64,000 nucleotides of DNA from Brevibacillus composti. Lineage in GTDB: Bacteria; Bacillota; Bacilli; Brevibacillales; Brevibacillaceae. The stretch lies in the NCBI RefSeq assembly GCF_016406105.1, contig NZ_CP066308.1, positions 2,577,501 through 2,641,500 of the forward strand, in the 5' to 3' direction. Under the pieces are notes generated by a model. The model made no database searches. It was not told the origin of the DNA and was given only the letters and a program-made list of their open reading frames with translations. Positions within the stretch are counted from its first letter, which is position 1; each line of letters opens with the position of its first letter. Made by a program: the position numbers and the translations under genes. This document shows positions 51,816 through 59,709 of this stretch, piece after piece.

Positions 51816-53711
51816 CTAGTACAGAGATTCAGGGAGGACGATGCGCACTCGCTGAATCTCGTCCAGCCGATACCGCTGCTTTTTCTTCCCCTGCTCCAGG
51901 GAAACATACCAGTAGCCCATGTCGACTGCCACCTCACGCGGTACGCCGGCCCTCACTGCCCGGTCCGCGAGCTCCGCCTGTATCTCCAGCCCCAGTTCGG
52001 CTGCGCGCTGCAGCAAGGTCCGCATGGTCTGGGGATGGTAGGATTGAAAATGCTGCGTCCACATTTTGGGCAACGCCGAGAGTTCCCGCATGCCGTCCAG
52101 CTGATCGGGAAAGGTGTTTTCGACCGCGTACCCGTCCCAGGGACGAGCGATGGTGAACAATCCGTCCTTATATCCCGCAGCCTGGGGCTCCTCTGCTTGC
52201 GGCTCGCCGATCATCGGCTGAGGCTGGTGGGGCTCATAGCCGAATTTGCGAAAGAGCGCCACTACCTCTTTCTCCTGACTCGGCGAAATGAGAAAATCGG
52301 TCGGAGCGATGATCATGGACAAATAAGGCTGAAAAGGAATCAGGTCCCTGAGCTCCGCCAATAAGCCGGGATGAGCCACGCGGACGCGGATAAACGGTTC
52401 GAGCTGAATTTGGCGCGTCTCTCGTCCCCATTGCCGAATCATTTGCACGAGCGGCTCGGGTACGGGATGATGGCAATAGCGCTGCAAAAGCCTGATCGCT
52501 TCCTCTTCTGTCCCGCCCGCCGACAAGTAGGCCTGCAGCGGTTTTGGCTGCAGCGTGCCCGAGAGAAAGTCGCCGTGAAAATCAAGCGGACAAAATCGAC
52601 TAAGCTGCCAGATCGCCGCAAGCGGCACCAGCGGCGGAATTGTCACCGTGCCGGCGGGATCGATAAACCAGCCCTCTGTCTGCGCCAGGCGAGGCAGGCT
52701 GCTCCAGCGCCAATACAAGCCGCCCGCCGTATCCTGCCCCATCTGGATCCAGCCAAAGCCCAGCAGCAGATGGAGCCACCCGTTCACCGCAAGGTCCGCC
52801 GCATCCTCCGGAAGCTCGAATCCGGCTTCTGCCAATGCTCGCAGCTCTTCTGCGAGGCTGTTCCACCGCTCCGGCTCCGCGGTCTTCATCCGCGTCGCCA
52901 GACCATCCCACCAACTGTCATGGGGAAGGTATTCTTCGGCGAGCAAATCGTACAAATCATCCCATCTCTGTTCGGGCGCAGCTTGCAGCCATTCCTCCAG
53001 GCGAGTGCGATTCAGGACGAGCTGCCTGCCCCGCATGCGAATCAGGCCGAGACGGACGGCCAGATCTAGGACGACCGTCAGCGCGATGCCCTCTTTCGGC
53101 GAATCAGGCAGAGCCGCCTCCGCCCATCCGCTGACATGCGCATCGGAAATGGACAGAAGCGGTGCCAATTTCAGGAGAATCCGACGATGGATCTGCCCTT
53201 TTTGCGTAATCGGCACGTCCCCGCCCCGCAAATAGACAAAAAGCCCAATAAGATCCAGATGTATCCCTCTGCCTGCTGTTATATAATAAGGGAGCGTTTC
53301 CGCAGGTGGTGCAGTTGGCTCCCTGTCTTTTATCAGGCAGAGGGTGAAGCCTTCTCTCACTTCCCGCGGCATCTGGTAGCCCACCTCTCCCCACATTTTG
53401 CGGACGGTGAGGATCATACCAAGACGGCGCAGCTTGTTCAGGCCTGCTGTCAGCAGACGGCCTTTTCGCTGCACCCATTTTTCCCATTCTTTTTTTCGCA
53501 GAAATCCTCGCGCGGCGGAGGTGACGAAAAGGCGAATGACTTCCCGTTCGTTCTCATCTGCGCGATGCCAATAGCTCTCGATTACGAGCGGATCGGTCAA
53601 CCTTTCTGCCACATCACGTTTGTCATCTAGACCCAATCGTCTGGCATGCTCGCCCAGGATCGACTGCCTCGTGTTTTGGGATAAATATTCGATACCTTGA
53701 TGGATACGCAC
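51816..53711 (-). CDS. Helicase-associated domain protein
   Basis: A 631-residue cytoplasmic protein. The C-terminal third (LRDLIPFQPYLSMIIAPTDF ... LLQRAAELGLEIQAELADRA ... REVAVDMGYWYVSLEQGKKK) resembles the domain found beside XPB/Ssl2-type helicases. The N-terminal two thirds are a series of winged-helix-like units (WVQRKGRLLTAGLNKLRRLG; LTVVLDLAVRLGLIRMRGRQ). No helicase motifs are present and no XPB gene is next to it here. The GTG at 53711, 6 bases after GAGGTG, is chosen; a frame to 53807 is open but lacks a better start. The function is unknown; family assignment is by recall. Confidence 0.7.
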   Translation of the reverse strand: MRIHQGIEYLSQNTRQSILGEHARRLGLDDKRDVAERLTDPLVIESYWHRADENEREVIRLFVTSAARGFLRKKEWEKWVQRKGRLLTAGLNKLRRLGMILTVRKMWGEVGYQMPREVREGFTLCLIKDREPTAPPAETLPYYITAGRGIHLDLIGLFVYLRGGDVPITQKGQIHRRILLKLAPLLSISDAHVSGWAEAALPDSPKEGIALTVVLDLAVRLGLIRMRGRQLVLNRTRLEEWLQAAPEQRWDDLYDLLAEEYLPHDSWWDGLATRMKTAEPERWNSLAEELRALAEAGFELPEDAADLAVNGWLHLLLGFGWIQMGQDTAGGLYWRWSSLPRLAQTEGWFIDPAGTVTIPPLVPLAAIWQLSRFCPLDFHGDFLSGTLQPKPLQAYLSAGGTEEEAIRLLQRYCHHPVPEPLVQMIRQWGRETRQIQLEPFIRVRVAHPGLLAELRDLIPFQPYLSMIIAPTDFLISPSQEKEVVALFRKFGYEPHQPQPMIGEPQAEEPQAAGYKDGLFTIARPWDGYAVENTFPDQLDGMRELSALPKMWTQHFQSYHPQTMRTLLQRAAELGLEIQAELADRAVRAGVPREVAVDMGYWYVSLEQGKKKQRYRLDEIQRVRIVLPESLY

Positions 53712-53761
53712 GCCTTTCACCTCACTTACACTAAACAACCCACTCTTATGGAGGGATGACA

Positions 53762-54187
53762 ATGTTGCACGCATGGTACAGTTTGCTTTTGGCTGCCTCT
53801 CTCGCATGGACAGGTCAGCCTTTCTCTATAGATCATCCTACCAGCCCGAACGCGGCTGTGGAAGTTGGAGAAGCGCTGCAGCCGGCAGCTTCTTCCTACC
53901 CTCCTGCTGTTCAGGATGCGCTTCGCTCCGTTCGGAAAGCGGGAGGACATACTATCGTACGCGCGGACAAACAGACCTACGTCGTGATCGGGGCCGGCCA
54001 GCGTCCGACAGGCGGATACCGGTTGATCGCTGAGCGGATCGAACGGAAGGGAACGCACGGCTACGTCATTCACGTCCGAGAGCAAAAGCCTGCCGCCGGA
54101 GCGATGAAGACGCAGGTAATCAGCTTCCCGACACTCGTCGTGACTGTTCCAGACAGCCAGGCACAGATCAATGTTGTGTTCCGCTAA
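53762..54187 (+). CDS. Exported PrcB-like protein
   Basis: A 141-residue protein with a signal (MLHAWYSLLLAASLAWTG). The mature part has TYVVIGAGQRPTGGYRLIAE and FPTLVVTVPDSQAQINVVF, the signature of the PrcB C-terminal domain, first described as a protease-complex subunit. The ATG at 53762 is 6 bases after GGAGGG; the ATG at 53756 touches that site and is less likely. It lies between the divergent helicase-associated gene and a terminator, so it is a single gene. Confidence 0.78.
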   Translation: MLHAWYSLLLAASLAWTGQPFSIDHPTSPNAAVEVGEALQPAASSYPPAVQDALRSVRKAGGHTIVRADKQTYVVIGAGQRPTGGYRLIAERIERKGTHGYVIHVREQKPAAGAMKTQVISFPTLVVTVPDSQAQINVVFR

Positions 54188-54198
54188 AAAGAAATAAG

Positions 54199-54243
54199 AA
54201 AAGCCGACGATCCAGCGCAGGTGCCGGAAGTCGGCTTTTTTGC
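54199..54243. terminator. Terminator after the PrcB-like gene
   Basis: Perfect 10-base stem AAAAGCCGAC/GTCGGCTTTT at 54199-54208 and 54230-54239, with T6 or more after it. The gene on the other strand ends 30 bases further, so it can serve both. Confidence 0.88.
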
Positions 54244-54274
54244 TTTCCTTCTGAATGCCGCAAAAAGAAGCTGC

Positions 54275-54703
54275 TTACGGCTTCACATTCACGCTGAATT
54301 CCTGTTTGATTCCGTATGAATCGTGGTTATTATGAGCCAGCTCGACGACGATGTCATGCTTGCCGCTGGGCAGGTCTTTGACCACGTACGTCTCCTCGAA
54401 GGCTTTGGCGATCTTTTTCCCATCTACGTAAATATGCACATGCCCTTCGCCAAAGCGGTTATCTTTGCCCATATTCTCCACGGAAAAAGCAAAGCTCGTC
54501 ACCTTCAGCTGCAGATGAAGCTCGTTCTTTTCCAGATGGTGGCTTACCTCCAGCGTTGGGGCTGGGCGGCTTTCATCCGCTGCCTGGCCGGCGCCTCCGG
54601 TTTCCACATGGCGGAAGGCTGAAAACGCCAACTCCAGGCATGCGACCAGACCCAGCACCAGCAGGAGACGGTAGACCAGACGTTGCGTGATTCTCTCTTT
54701 CAT
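54275..54703 (-). CDS. Membrane-anchored or exported protein, DUF4399-like
   Basis: A 142-residue protein with an N-terminal hydrophobic segment (VYRLLLVLGLVACLELAFSA) and an extracellular beta-rich domain. GHVHIYVDGKKIAKAF and LPSGKHDIVVELAHNNHDSY resemble small domains (DUF4399/YtkA type) that fold like CopC or cupredoxins, with His residues that might bind metal. The ATG at 54703 has AAAAGGAGTG in front. It follows the nuclease gene at about 70 bases; a link is not shown. The family link is tentative. Confidence 0.6.
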   Translation of the reverse strand: MKERITQRLVYRLLLVLGLVACLELAFSAFRHVETGGAGQAADESRPAPTLEVSHHLEKNELHLQLKVTSFAFSVENMGKDNRFGEGHVHIYVDGKKIAKAFEETYVVKDLPSGKHDIVVELAHNNHDSYGIKQEFSVNVKP

Positions 54704-54770
54704 GGGGACACTCCTTTTCTCAGACAATCATCCCCATTTTTCCCCAACGCGTCCTGCTTCATTCTCCCCG

Positions 54771-55484
54771 CTAGCGTTTGGGCGGGCGAAATCCGGCAGC
54801 CTGGGCTTCCTCTTCCGTCGCAAACCAGAGCTCCGCCTTCGTCCGTTCATAATGCGAAGTGCCCGGCATGTGATAGATTTTTTCCCCTTTGGCATTAATA
54901 TTTCCTTTAATGGGCTTGCCCGGAGGGGGCGCATCCTCTCGGGAGGAATCGGACGGCGTCGCTGTGGACGGCTCCTCGCCTCCCTCCGGCTCCCCCGCGT
55001 CGGCGGACGGTTCCGCTCCCCACAGTCCCCGGTTGTGCTTGCGCGCGTCCCGCTCCGCCTCTAAAAAGAGATCGGCATAGGCAACGTTGGGCGGGATCGT
55101 CATGATCCGGGCGTAGCCTTCGCGTACCAGCTTTTCATTGACGAAAGTGCCATCCGGCAAATAGACGTACGCCAGAAGCCGTTTATACCGGTCATGAGGC
55201 TCTACGTCAAAGACGAGGCGCACTTCCTGTCCCGTCAGCAATTGTTTGGTAAAGTTGCTCGCTTCCTTGCCGTAAGTCTCAACAGGGTGATTCGGCTTGA
55301 CGGTCTCCGGCGTGTCGATCCCGATCATCCGCACTTTCTCCCCCGTGGAAATTTCAAATGTGTCGCCGTCGACGACACGCGTGACGGTCGCTTTTATCTC
55401 TCCGTTTGCCGCCGGCTCCCCGGCATCGCCGCAAGCGCTCAGCACAAAGGCCAGCGCCAGGAGCCAACCCAGTAGACTTCTCAT
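54771..55484 (-). CDS. Lipoprotein thermonuclease-family nuclease
   Basis: Staphylococcal-nuclease-like enzyme of 237 residues, exported and held by a lipid. The lipobox is FVLSAC near residue 18. The nuclease core has TRVVDGDTFEI, VRMIGIDTPETVKP, ETYGKEASNFTKQL, DRYKRLLAYVYLPDGTFV and NEKLVREGYARI, including the Arg, Glu and Asp of the active site. After an acidic linker, the last 45 residues (GNINAKGEKIYHMPGTSHYE) form a small C-terminal domain often seen with such nucleases. The expected role is degradation of outside DNA. Confidence 0.92.
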   Translation of the reverse strand: MRSLLGWLLALAFVLSACGDAGEPAANGEIKATVTRVVDGDTFEISTGEKVRMIGIDTPETVKPNHPVETYGKEASNFTKQLLTGQEVRLVFDVEPHDRYKRLLAYVYLPDGTFVNEKLVREGYARIMTIPPNVAYADLFLEAERDARKHNRGLWGAEPSADAGEPEGGEEPSTATPSDSSREDAPPPGKPIKGNINAKGEKIYHMPGTSHYERTKAELWFATEEEAQAAGFRPPKR

Positions 55485-55570
55485 GGTTCTGCCATCTCCT
55501 TTTTCCCGCTAGCTGTATACCAGCGTATCCGAAGCGGCAAGGCGGGTCAATCGCCTGATGCCGGAACAAA

Positions 55571-55602
55571 CAAAAACGACCCGGTGCTAAAGGTCGTTTT
55601 TC
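55571..55602 (-). terminator. Terminator after the 34-residue peptide gene
   Basis: Stem AAAACGACC/GGTCGTTTT at 55573-55581 and 55592-55600. The minus strand shows TTTTTGTTTG after it. It ends the small transcript that starts above 55729. Confidence 0.8.
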
Positions 55603-55624
55603 GCGATCCAGACAGGCTGGGGAA

Positions 55625-55729
55625 TTAATCTCGGTCACTGTTAAACAAGAACAGCAGCACCACTACGACGATGATGATCCACAGCAGCTCATCATTTTCC
55701 CGGTCAAAAAAATTATCGAACAACCCCAT
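55625..55729 (-). CDS. 34-residue hydrophobic peptide
   Basis: Short gene with a good AAGGGGG ribosome binding site six bases before the ATG at 55729 and a terminator 25 bases after the stop. The product begins MGLFDNFFDRENDEL, continues with a run of Trp, Ile, Val and Leu long enough to cross the membrane, and ends FLFNSDRD. Small membrane peptides of this type occur in spore formers, but I recognise no family. The signals around it are the main support. Confidence 0.65.
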   Translation of the reverse strand: MGLFDNFFDRENDELLWIIIVVVVLLFLFNSDRD

Positions 55730-55844
55730 AGTGGAGTCCCCCTTTCCTTCTCGTTACAGCCTATGCAGCCGACAATCTGGGTGTCAGTCTGGATAAGCCC
55801 AAAAGTTCAGGGGGAGAGGGAACCTTGTACTCGGCAGCCGCCCA

Positions 55845-56894
55845 TCATCTCAGCCGCGCGACGAGCAGATGGACATAGGTGGTCAGCTGCTTCGCTTCTA
55901 CCTGAAACCCCAATGCTTCCAGGTCGCCGATCAGCCTGGAGCGGTCCGCGTAGTATTCATCCTCGATTTCCGCGACCGCCTCCAGGCGGCCAGCCAGGCG
56001 GAGCGATTGCAAATGGGCGGCCCGCTTTTCCTCATCCTCAAACATGGAATCGGCGATGACCAGCCTCCCGCCCGCCTTGAGCACCCGCTTGCACTCCGCC
56101 AATGCCAGTGTTTTCTGTTCGTCGGTCAAGTGGTGGAGCGCGAGGCTGGTCGCCACGAAGTCAAAGCGGCTGTCCAGATAGGGAAAAGCGAAAAAGGTGC
56201 CCAATTTTGTCTCCATCCCGGGATTTTTTCGCTGGCATTGCTTCAGCATTTGCAAGGACTGGTCAAAGGCACTCATGCGGATGCCGGCATCGCGAAATCG
56301 CTTGGCCAAGTTGCCGGTCCCGGTACCCGCGTCGAGGCCTAGTTCCGAAGGGAGCGGAGCCGTCGCCTTGACGACTGCTTCGAGGATGGATTCGTATTCC
56401 TCGTACGGGTAAAACCCCCGCTTTTTTTCATTGACCCATGTGTCGTACTGACCTGCGATCTGATTAAAATTCCAGCGGTCCACCCAGCTGTTCCTCATTT
56501 GCCGCAGCCGCTTGTTCGCTTCCGCCAGCTCATAGAGGGAAGCCGGATCGACATGGCGCCGCTCCTGCACTCGCTCAATCATCCGCTCCGTCGTCTGGAT
56601 CACCCGGGAGAGCTCGACCCATTGGTCGAACATGCAGGAGCGTTGGATCTCCAGGTGATGAAGGAGGCTGTCCTCTTCCTGATCGATCCGCGACAGGATC
56701 TCGCGGATATCCTCGATGGGCATGCCCACTTCGCGCAGGGTGATGATCGTCTGCAGCCGCCACACATCTTCTTCGGAAAAGTGGCGATAGCCGGAGTGAT
56801 CTGCTTTTTTCGGGGCGATCAGCCCCTTTTCCTCATAAAAGCGAATGGCCCTTGGGGTGATTTGCAAGCGTTCTGCCAGCTCTTTGATCAGCAC
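55845..56894 (-). CDS. MerR regulator fused to SAM-dependent methyltransferase
   Basis: A 349-residue protein. Residues 1-70 are a MerR helix-turn-helix (LQITPRAIRFYEEKGLI ... SGYRHFSEEDVWRLQTI) and 75-130 a helical dimer region. From about 135 on it is a class I methyltransferase: WNFNQIAGQYDTWV, motif I LGLDAGTGTGNLAKRF, DFVATSLALHHL and VLKAGGRLVIADSM. The domain order places a small-molecule or protein methylase where MerR proteins usually hold their ligand site. The ATG at 56894 follows GAAAGAAGGACG. It stands alone, so no target operon is evident. Confidence 0.88.
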   Translation of the reverse strand: MLIKELAERLQITPRAIRFYEEKGLIAPKKADHSGYRHFSEEDVWRLQTIITLREVGMPIEDIREILSRIDQEEDSLLHHLEIQRSCMFDQWVELSRVIQTTERMIERVQERRHVDPASLYELAEANKRLRQMRNSWVDRWNFNQIAGQYDTWVNEKKRGFYPYEEYESILEAVVKATAPLPSELGLDAGTGTGNLAKRFRDAGIRMSAFDQSLQMLKQCQRKNPGMETKLGTFFAFPYLDSRFDFVATSLALHHLTDEQKTLALAECKRVLKAGGRLVIADSMFEDEEKRAAHLQSLRLAGRLEAVAEIEDEYYADRSRLIGDLEALGFQVEAKQLTTYVHLLVARLR

Positions 56895-56965
56895 GTCCTT
56901 CTTCCTTTCTCGATTCCGCTTCTGTTTCTATTGTAAACCTTGACGTTAGGGAAAGGTAAAGACGC

Positions 56966-57004
56966 AAAAAAAAAGAAGCTGTCCCATCAGGGTGCAGCCT
57001 CTTT
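56966..57004 (-). terminator. Terminator after the CBS-pair gene
   Basis: On the minus strand GGCTGCACCC, loop, GGGACAGC with a run of nine T after it. The stem has one bulge. It lies 65 bases after the stop at 57069. Confidence 0.7.
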
Positions 57005-57068
57005 GTCTACGTAAATCCTTCCCGGGGGTATTGCTGCCGTGGTTGTTGCTGCTTGCTTTTTCCCGCTC

Positions 57069-57515
57069 TTAGTGCGTGTTGCCCAGCGGCTCCGAGATTT
57101 GCGAGAGCGCTTCGGAGGCCTCATCGTGGTGCACCTGCCGCACGGCCATGTCGCCAAGGGCCACGATGCCGACCAATTTCCCGTTTTCGACGACAGGCAG
57201 ACGGCGGATTTGATGCTGGGCCATAATCTTGGCCGCCTCGTCGACGGTCATGTCCGGGCGGCCGAGGATCACGTCGCGCGTCATCACCTGCTCGACGGCA
57301 GCCGATCCCTCCCGCTTTTCAGCCAGACCGCGGATGACGATGTCACGGTCTGTGATCATCCCGATCACGTCTTCTTTTTCGTCTACCACGGGGATAACCC
57401 CTACGTTCCAGTCGCGCATTTTGCAAGCTACTTCATAGACGTTATCTTTAAGCGTTACCGTTTCTACGTTCTTGGTCATGATTTCACGCAGCGTCCGGTT
57501 TTCGACTTTTGCCAT
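57069..57515 (-). CDS. CBS-domain pair protein
   Basis: A 148-residue protein made of two CBS domains (residues 8-63: REIMTKNVETVTLKDNVYEV ... VIGMITDRDIVIR; residues 73-128: VEQVMTRDVILGRPDMTVDE ... LVGIVALGDMAVR). Such stand-alone pairs bind adenine nucleotides or similar ligands; TDRD is a typical nucleotide contact. The ATG at 57515 has AAAGGAGGAG before it, and in-frame codons upstream are not needed. The partner and function are unknown. Confidence 0.88.
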   Translation of the reverse strand: MAKVENRTLREIMTKNVETVTLKDNVYEVACKMRDWNVGVIPVVDEKEDVIGMITDRDIVIRGLAEKREGSAAVEQVMTRDVILGRPDMTVDEAAKIMAQHQIRRLPVVENGKLVGIVALGDMAVRQVHHDEASEALSQISEPLGNTH

Positions 57516-57669
57516 CTTTCTCTCCTCCTTTGCTGATAACAACTGTAGTTTGTCCGCCGCAAAAAGGTTTCATGCGCGCTGGACGCGCTACCCATTTTCT
57601 GACTAGGAATGATTCGCGGCGTTATGGTAAGATGGAAAGGTGGTGCTGGCGACTGCCGCACAAATGAAA

Positions 57670-57706
57670 GAAAAGACCGCAGGGTGCTGCAACACCCGTA
57701 CGGTCT
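57670..57706 (-). terminator. Terminator of the toxin mRNA
   Basis: On the minus strand GACCG..GGGTGT..GCACCC..CGGTC forms a long stem and TTTTCTTTC follows. It lies about 90 bases beyond the toxin stop, leaving a 3' region that overlaps the proposed antisense RNA. Confidence 0.75.
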
Positions 57707-57719
57707 AGAATATACAATA

Positions 57720-57803
57720 GTTGTTCCCCAATGGGGGGCGGCTCTCATGTCTCGGTGTAGACCTCCCGGTGTTTCAGGTTACGGGGAGGTCTTATTTCTT
57801 TTT
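57720..57803 (+). ncRNA. Putative antisense antitoxin RNA
   Basis: On the plus strand TACAAT at 57713-57718 could be a -10 element. A strong hairpin AGACCTCCC/GGGAGGTCT (57759-57767 and 57784-57792) is followed by TATTTCTTTTT, a terminator that lies across the last codons of the toxin gene. An RNA from about 57720 to 57803 would be complementary to the toxin 3' end and untranslated tail, as in TxpA/RatA-type systems. No expression evidence is available. Confidence 0.5.
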
Positions 57804-57872
57804 ACTGGTTGACAGCATCAAGACTAAGGTCCCGAACGTTAGCATCAGACTTAGTGCTTCATATACTGTCAT
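57792..57872 (-). CDS. Putative holin-like type I toxin
   Basis: A 26-residue peptide, MTVYEALSLMLTFG followed by a short hydrophobic stretch and a basic tail STSKKK. It matches the 'putative holin-like toxin' family of small membrane peptides in bacilli, which begin M-VYEAL-LM--FG. The ribosome binding site AAAGGGGGTGATAGC is the sequence usually seen before these genes. An extended -10 (TGGTATAAT, 57942-57950) stands about 70 bases upstream. Antisense RNA and terminator on the other strand support a type I toxin-antitoxin locus. Confidence 0.8.
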   Translation of the reverse strand: MTVYEALSLMLTFGTLVLMLSTSKKK

Positions 57873-57941
57873 GCTATCACCCCCTTTCCAAAAACGGGGA
57901 TGAACCGACCACCTTGGGGAGCGCACCTACTGTAGCTATAG

Positions 57942-57950
57942 ATTATACCA
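57942..57950 (-). promoter_or_regulatory. Extended -10 promoter of the toxin gene
   Basis: Minus strand TGGTATAAT, a consensus -10 with the TG extension. The -35 region has no good match, as is common for extended -10 promoters. Transcription would start near 57935 and give a leader of about 60 bases. Confidence 0.6.
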
Positions 57951-58063
57951 TAAATTGGGAACATAGGCATCCGGCCAGAGACACGACTTATCCATTGCGC
58001 TCTACAGGAAAACAGACTATCATAAGGAAGTGAACAACTTACCATTTGTAGGAGGAAAATCTA

Positions 58064-58408
58064 ATGGTTATCAAGGAAACGGGAATCGGCAACAAGGAAG
58101 TCATGCTTGCCGATTTGGATCACTACATGAGTGACCTGGGATTCGTTCGCGGCGCGTGGGATTACCATCACGCTACATACGATTATGAATTAAAGGATAA
58201 AGGAAATGTGTATTATCTGCGAATTGAAGCCAATGTGACCGAAGGCAAGCTGGAAGACAGCCATGCCGTACTCAAATTGGAAGAGCCATACATGGGCAAG
58301 CATTTATTCCCTCATGGTCTGGATTACGACTCTCCGATTCCAGATTCCGTGGTGCAGACTGCCAAGCGCAAGCTGCAGGTATTGAACGAGAAGCTGTCTA
58401 ATTACTAA
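58064..58408 (+). CDS. YugN-like family protein
   Basis: A 114-residue cytoplasmic protein. LGFVRGAWDYHHATYDYELK, NVYYLRIEANVTEG and EPYMGKHLFPHGLDYDSPIP match the YugN family of bacilli, of unknown function. AGGAGGAAAATCTA stands before the ATG at 58064. It is a single gene, with ftsW about 80 bases downstream. Confidence 0.85.
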   Translation: MVIKETGIGNKEVMLADLDHYMSDLGFVRGAWDYHHATYDYELKDKGNVYYLRIEANVTEGKLEDSHAVLKLEEPYMGKHLFPHGLDYDSPIPDSVVQTAKRKLQVLNEKLSNY

Positions 58409-58491
58409 TCGCTTCGACTCCAACTGAAAGCCGCAACTGACTACAGAGAGGCAGCCCCTCTCTGTTTTACGTCAAAGGGGAGGGTTCTTTG

Positions 58492-59664
58492 ATGAAGACA
58501 CGGGGGGTCCCTGACTTTTTGCTCTTGTTGTTGACCGCCCTCTTGGTGGGCTTCGGCATCACCATGGTCCTGAGCGCAAGTTCCATCTTCGCCTTAACCA
58601 GTTTTACGGTGAACGGCTGCAAAATTTGCGGCGGCGACGAGCTGTATTTCGTCAAAAGACAGGCGATGTGGCTGTTGATCGGAACAGTCGGAATGCTCAT
58701 TACCATGAATATTCCCTTTTCCTTTTACAAACGAAATTTTCTCTTGATTGCGTTTATTAGCGTCCTCTCCCTTTTTCTGGTACTGATTCCCGGCATCGGG
58801 ACGGACATCAAAGGGGCGCGCTCCTGGTTCAGCTTTGGCCCCGCCAATCTGCAGCCTGCCGAATTTGCGAAACTGGGTCTGATCCTCTACCTGGCCGCGA
58901 TCATTGCCAAAAAGGGGGACGGTTTTCGCGAGTTGAAGCGAGGACTGATGCCGCCGCTCGTCATCACCGGCATCTTTTTTGGCTTGATTGTCGCCCAGCC
59001 CGATCTGGGGACGGCCGCCATTCTCCTAGGGACGGCCATCGTGATGATGATCTGCGGGGGGGCTCGCCTCAGCCATCTTTTCTTGATCGGCTTTCCCACG
59101 ACATCCCTCGCCGTCCTCGGCTATGTCGCGACCAAGGACCACGCGCTTAACCGGTTGACTTCGTTTCTCGACCCCTGGAGCGATCCGTTGAATACGGGCT
59201 ACCACATCAAGCAGTCGTTGATCGCCATCGCGCACGGAGGGTGGTCCGGCACCGGGTTTGGGAAGAGCATCCAAAAATATCTCTACCTGCCCGAAGCGCA
59301 TACGGATTTTATTTTCGCCATCATTTCGGAGGAGCTGGGCTTTATTGGGACAACCCTCTTCCTGCTGGTCTATCTTCTGTTTTTATTGCGCGGCATCCAT
59401 ATCTGTCTGAGAGTGAACGACACCTTTGCCAGCCTGGCGGGGATCGGCATCGTCAGCATGATCGGCATCCAGGCGCTCGTCAATATCGGCGGGGTGACCT
59501 CCACGATTCCTTTGACAGGCGTGACGCTCCCGTTTATCAGCTACGGCGGTTCCTCCCTGCTGGTGGTCCTGCTATCCACGGGCATTTTGCTGAGCGTCTC
59601 GCGGGAAGTGAGCCGGCAAAAAGTGGTGGAACAAGGAAAAAAACAGGTGCACGCCCAGCGGTAA
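58492..59664 (+). CDS. FtsW/RodA/SpoVE family (SEDS) peptidoglycan polymerase
   Basis: A 390-residue polytopic membrane protein with about ten helices. PAEFAKLGLILYLAAIIA, IVAQPDLGTAAILLGTAIV with the catalytic-type Asp region, AHTDFIFAIISEELGFIGT and TLPFISYGGSSLLVVLLSTG are SEDS landmarks. SEDS proteins polymerise glycan strands with a class B penicillin-binding protein; no such partner is next to it. The insert with CKICGG near residue 40 in the first outer loop is unusual and may form a disulfide. The ATG at 58492 has GGGGAGGG in front. It could be the FtsW or a sporulation copy; context does not decide. Confidence 0.92.
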   Translation: MKTRGVPDFLLLLLTALLVGFGITMVLSASSIFALTSFTVNGCKICGGDELYFVKRQAMWLLIGTVGMLITMNIPFSFYKRNFLLIAFISVLSLFLVLIPGIGTDIKGARSWFSFGPANLQPAEFAKLGLILYLAAIIAKKGDGFRELKRGLMPPLVITGIFFGLIVAQPDLGTAAILLGTAIVMMICGGARLSHLFLIGFPTTSLAVLGYVATKDHALNRLTSFLDPWSDPLNTGYHIKQSLIAIAHGGWSGTGFGKSIQKYLYLPEAHTDFIFAIISEELGFIGTTLFLLVYLLFLLRGIHICLRVNDTFASLAGIGIVSMIGIQALVNIGGVTSTIPLTGVTLPFISYGGSSLLVVLLSTGILLSVSREVSRQKVVEQGKKQVHAQR

Positions 59665-59675
59665 CCCCTCAGAAA

Positions 59676-59704
59676 AGGGACCTGCATCATGCTGCAGGTC
59701 CCTC
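59676..59704. terminator. Terminator between converging ftsW-type and Asp23 genes
   Basis: Stem GGGACCTGCA/TGCAGGTCCC at 59678-59687 and 59693-59702, perfect. CCTTTTAC follows on the plus strand and AGAAAA stands at the left for the minus strand. Confidence 0.82.
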
Positions 59705-59709
59705 CCCTT

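Noticed and set aside
51895-51915. CAGGGAAACAT resembling the palindromic repeat arm
   Set aside because: Lies within the helicase-associated coding region, short match only, no partner arm.
57609-57812. Plus-strand 67-codon frame
   Set aside because: It covers two terminator hairpins and the antisense region of the toxin gene; no ribosome binding site or protein-like pattern.
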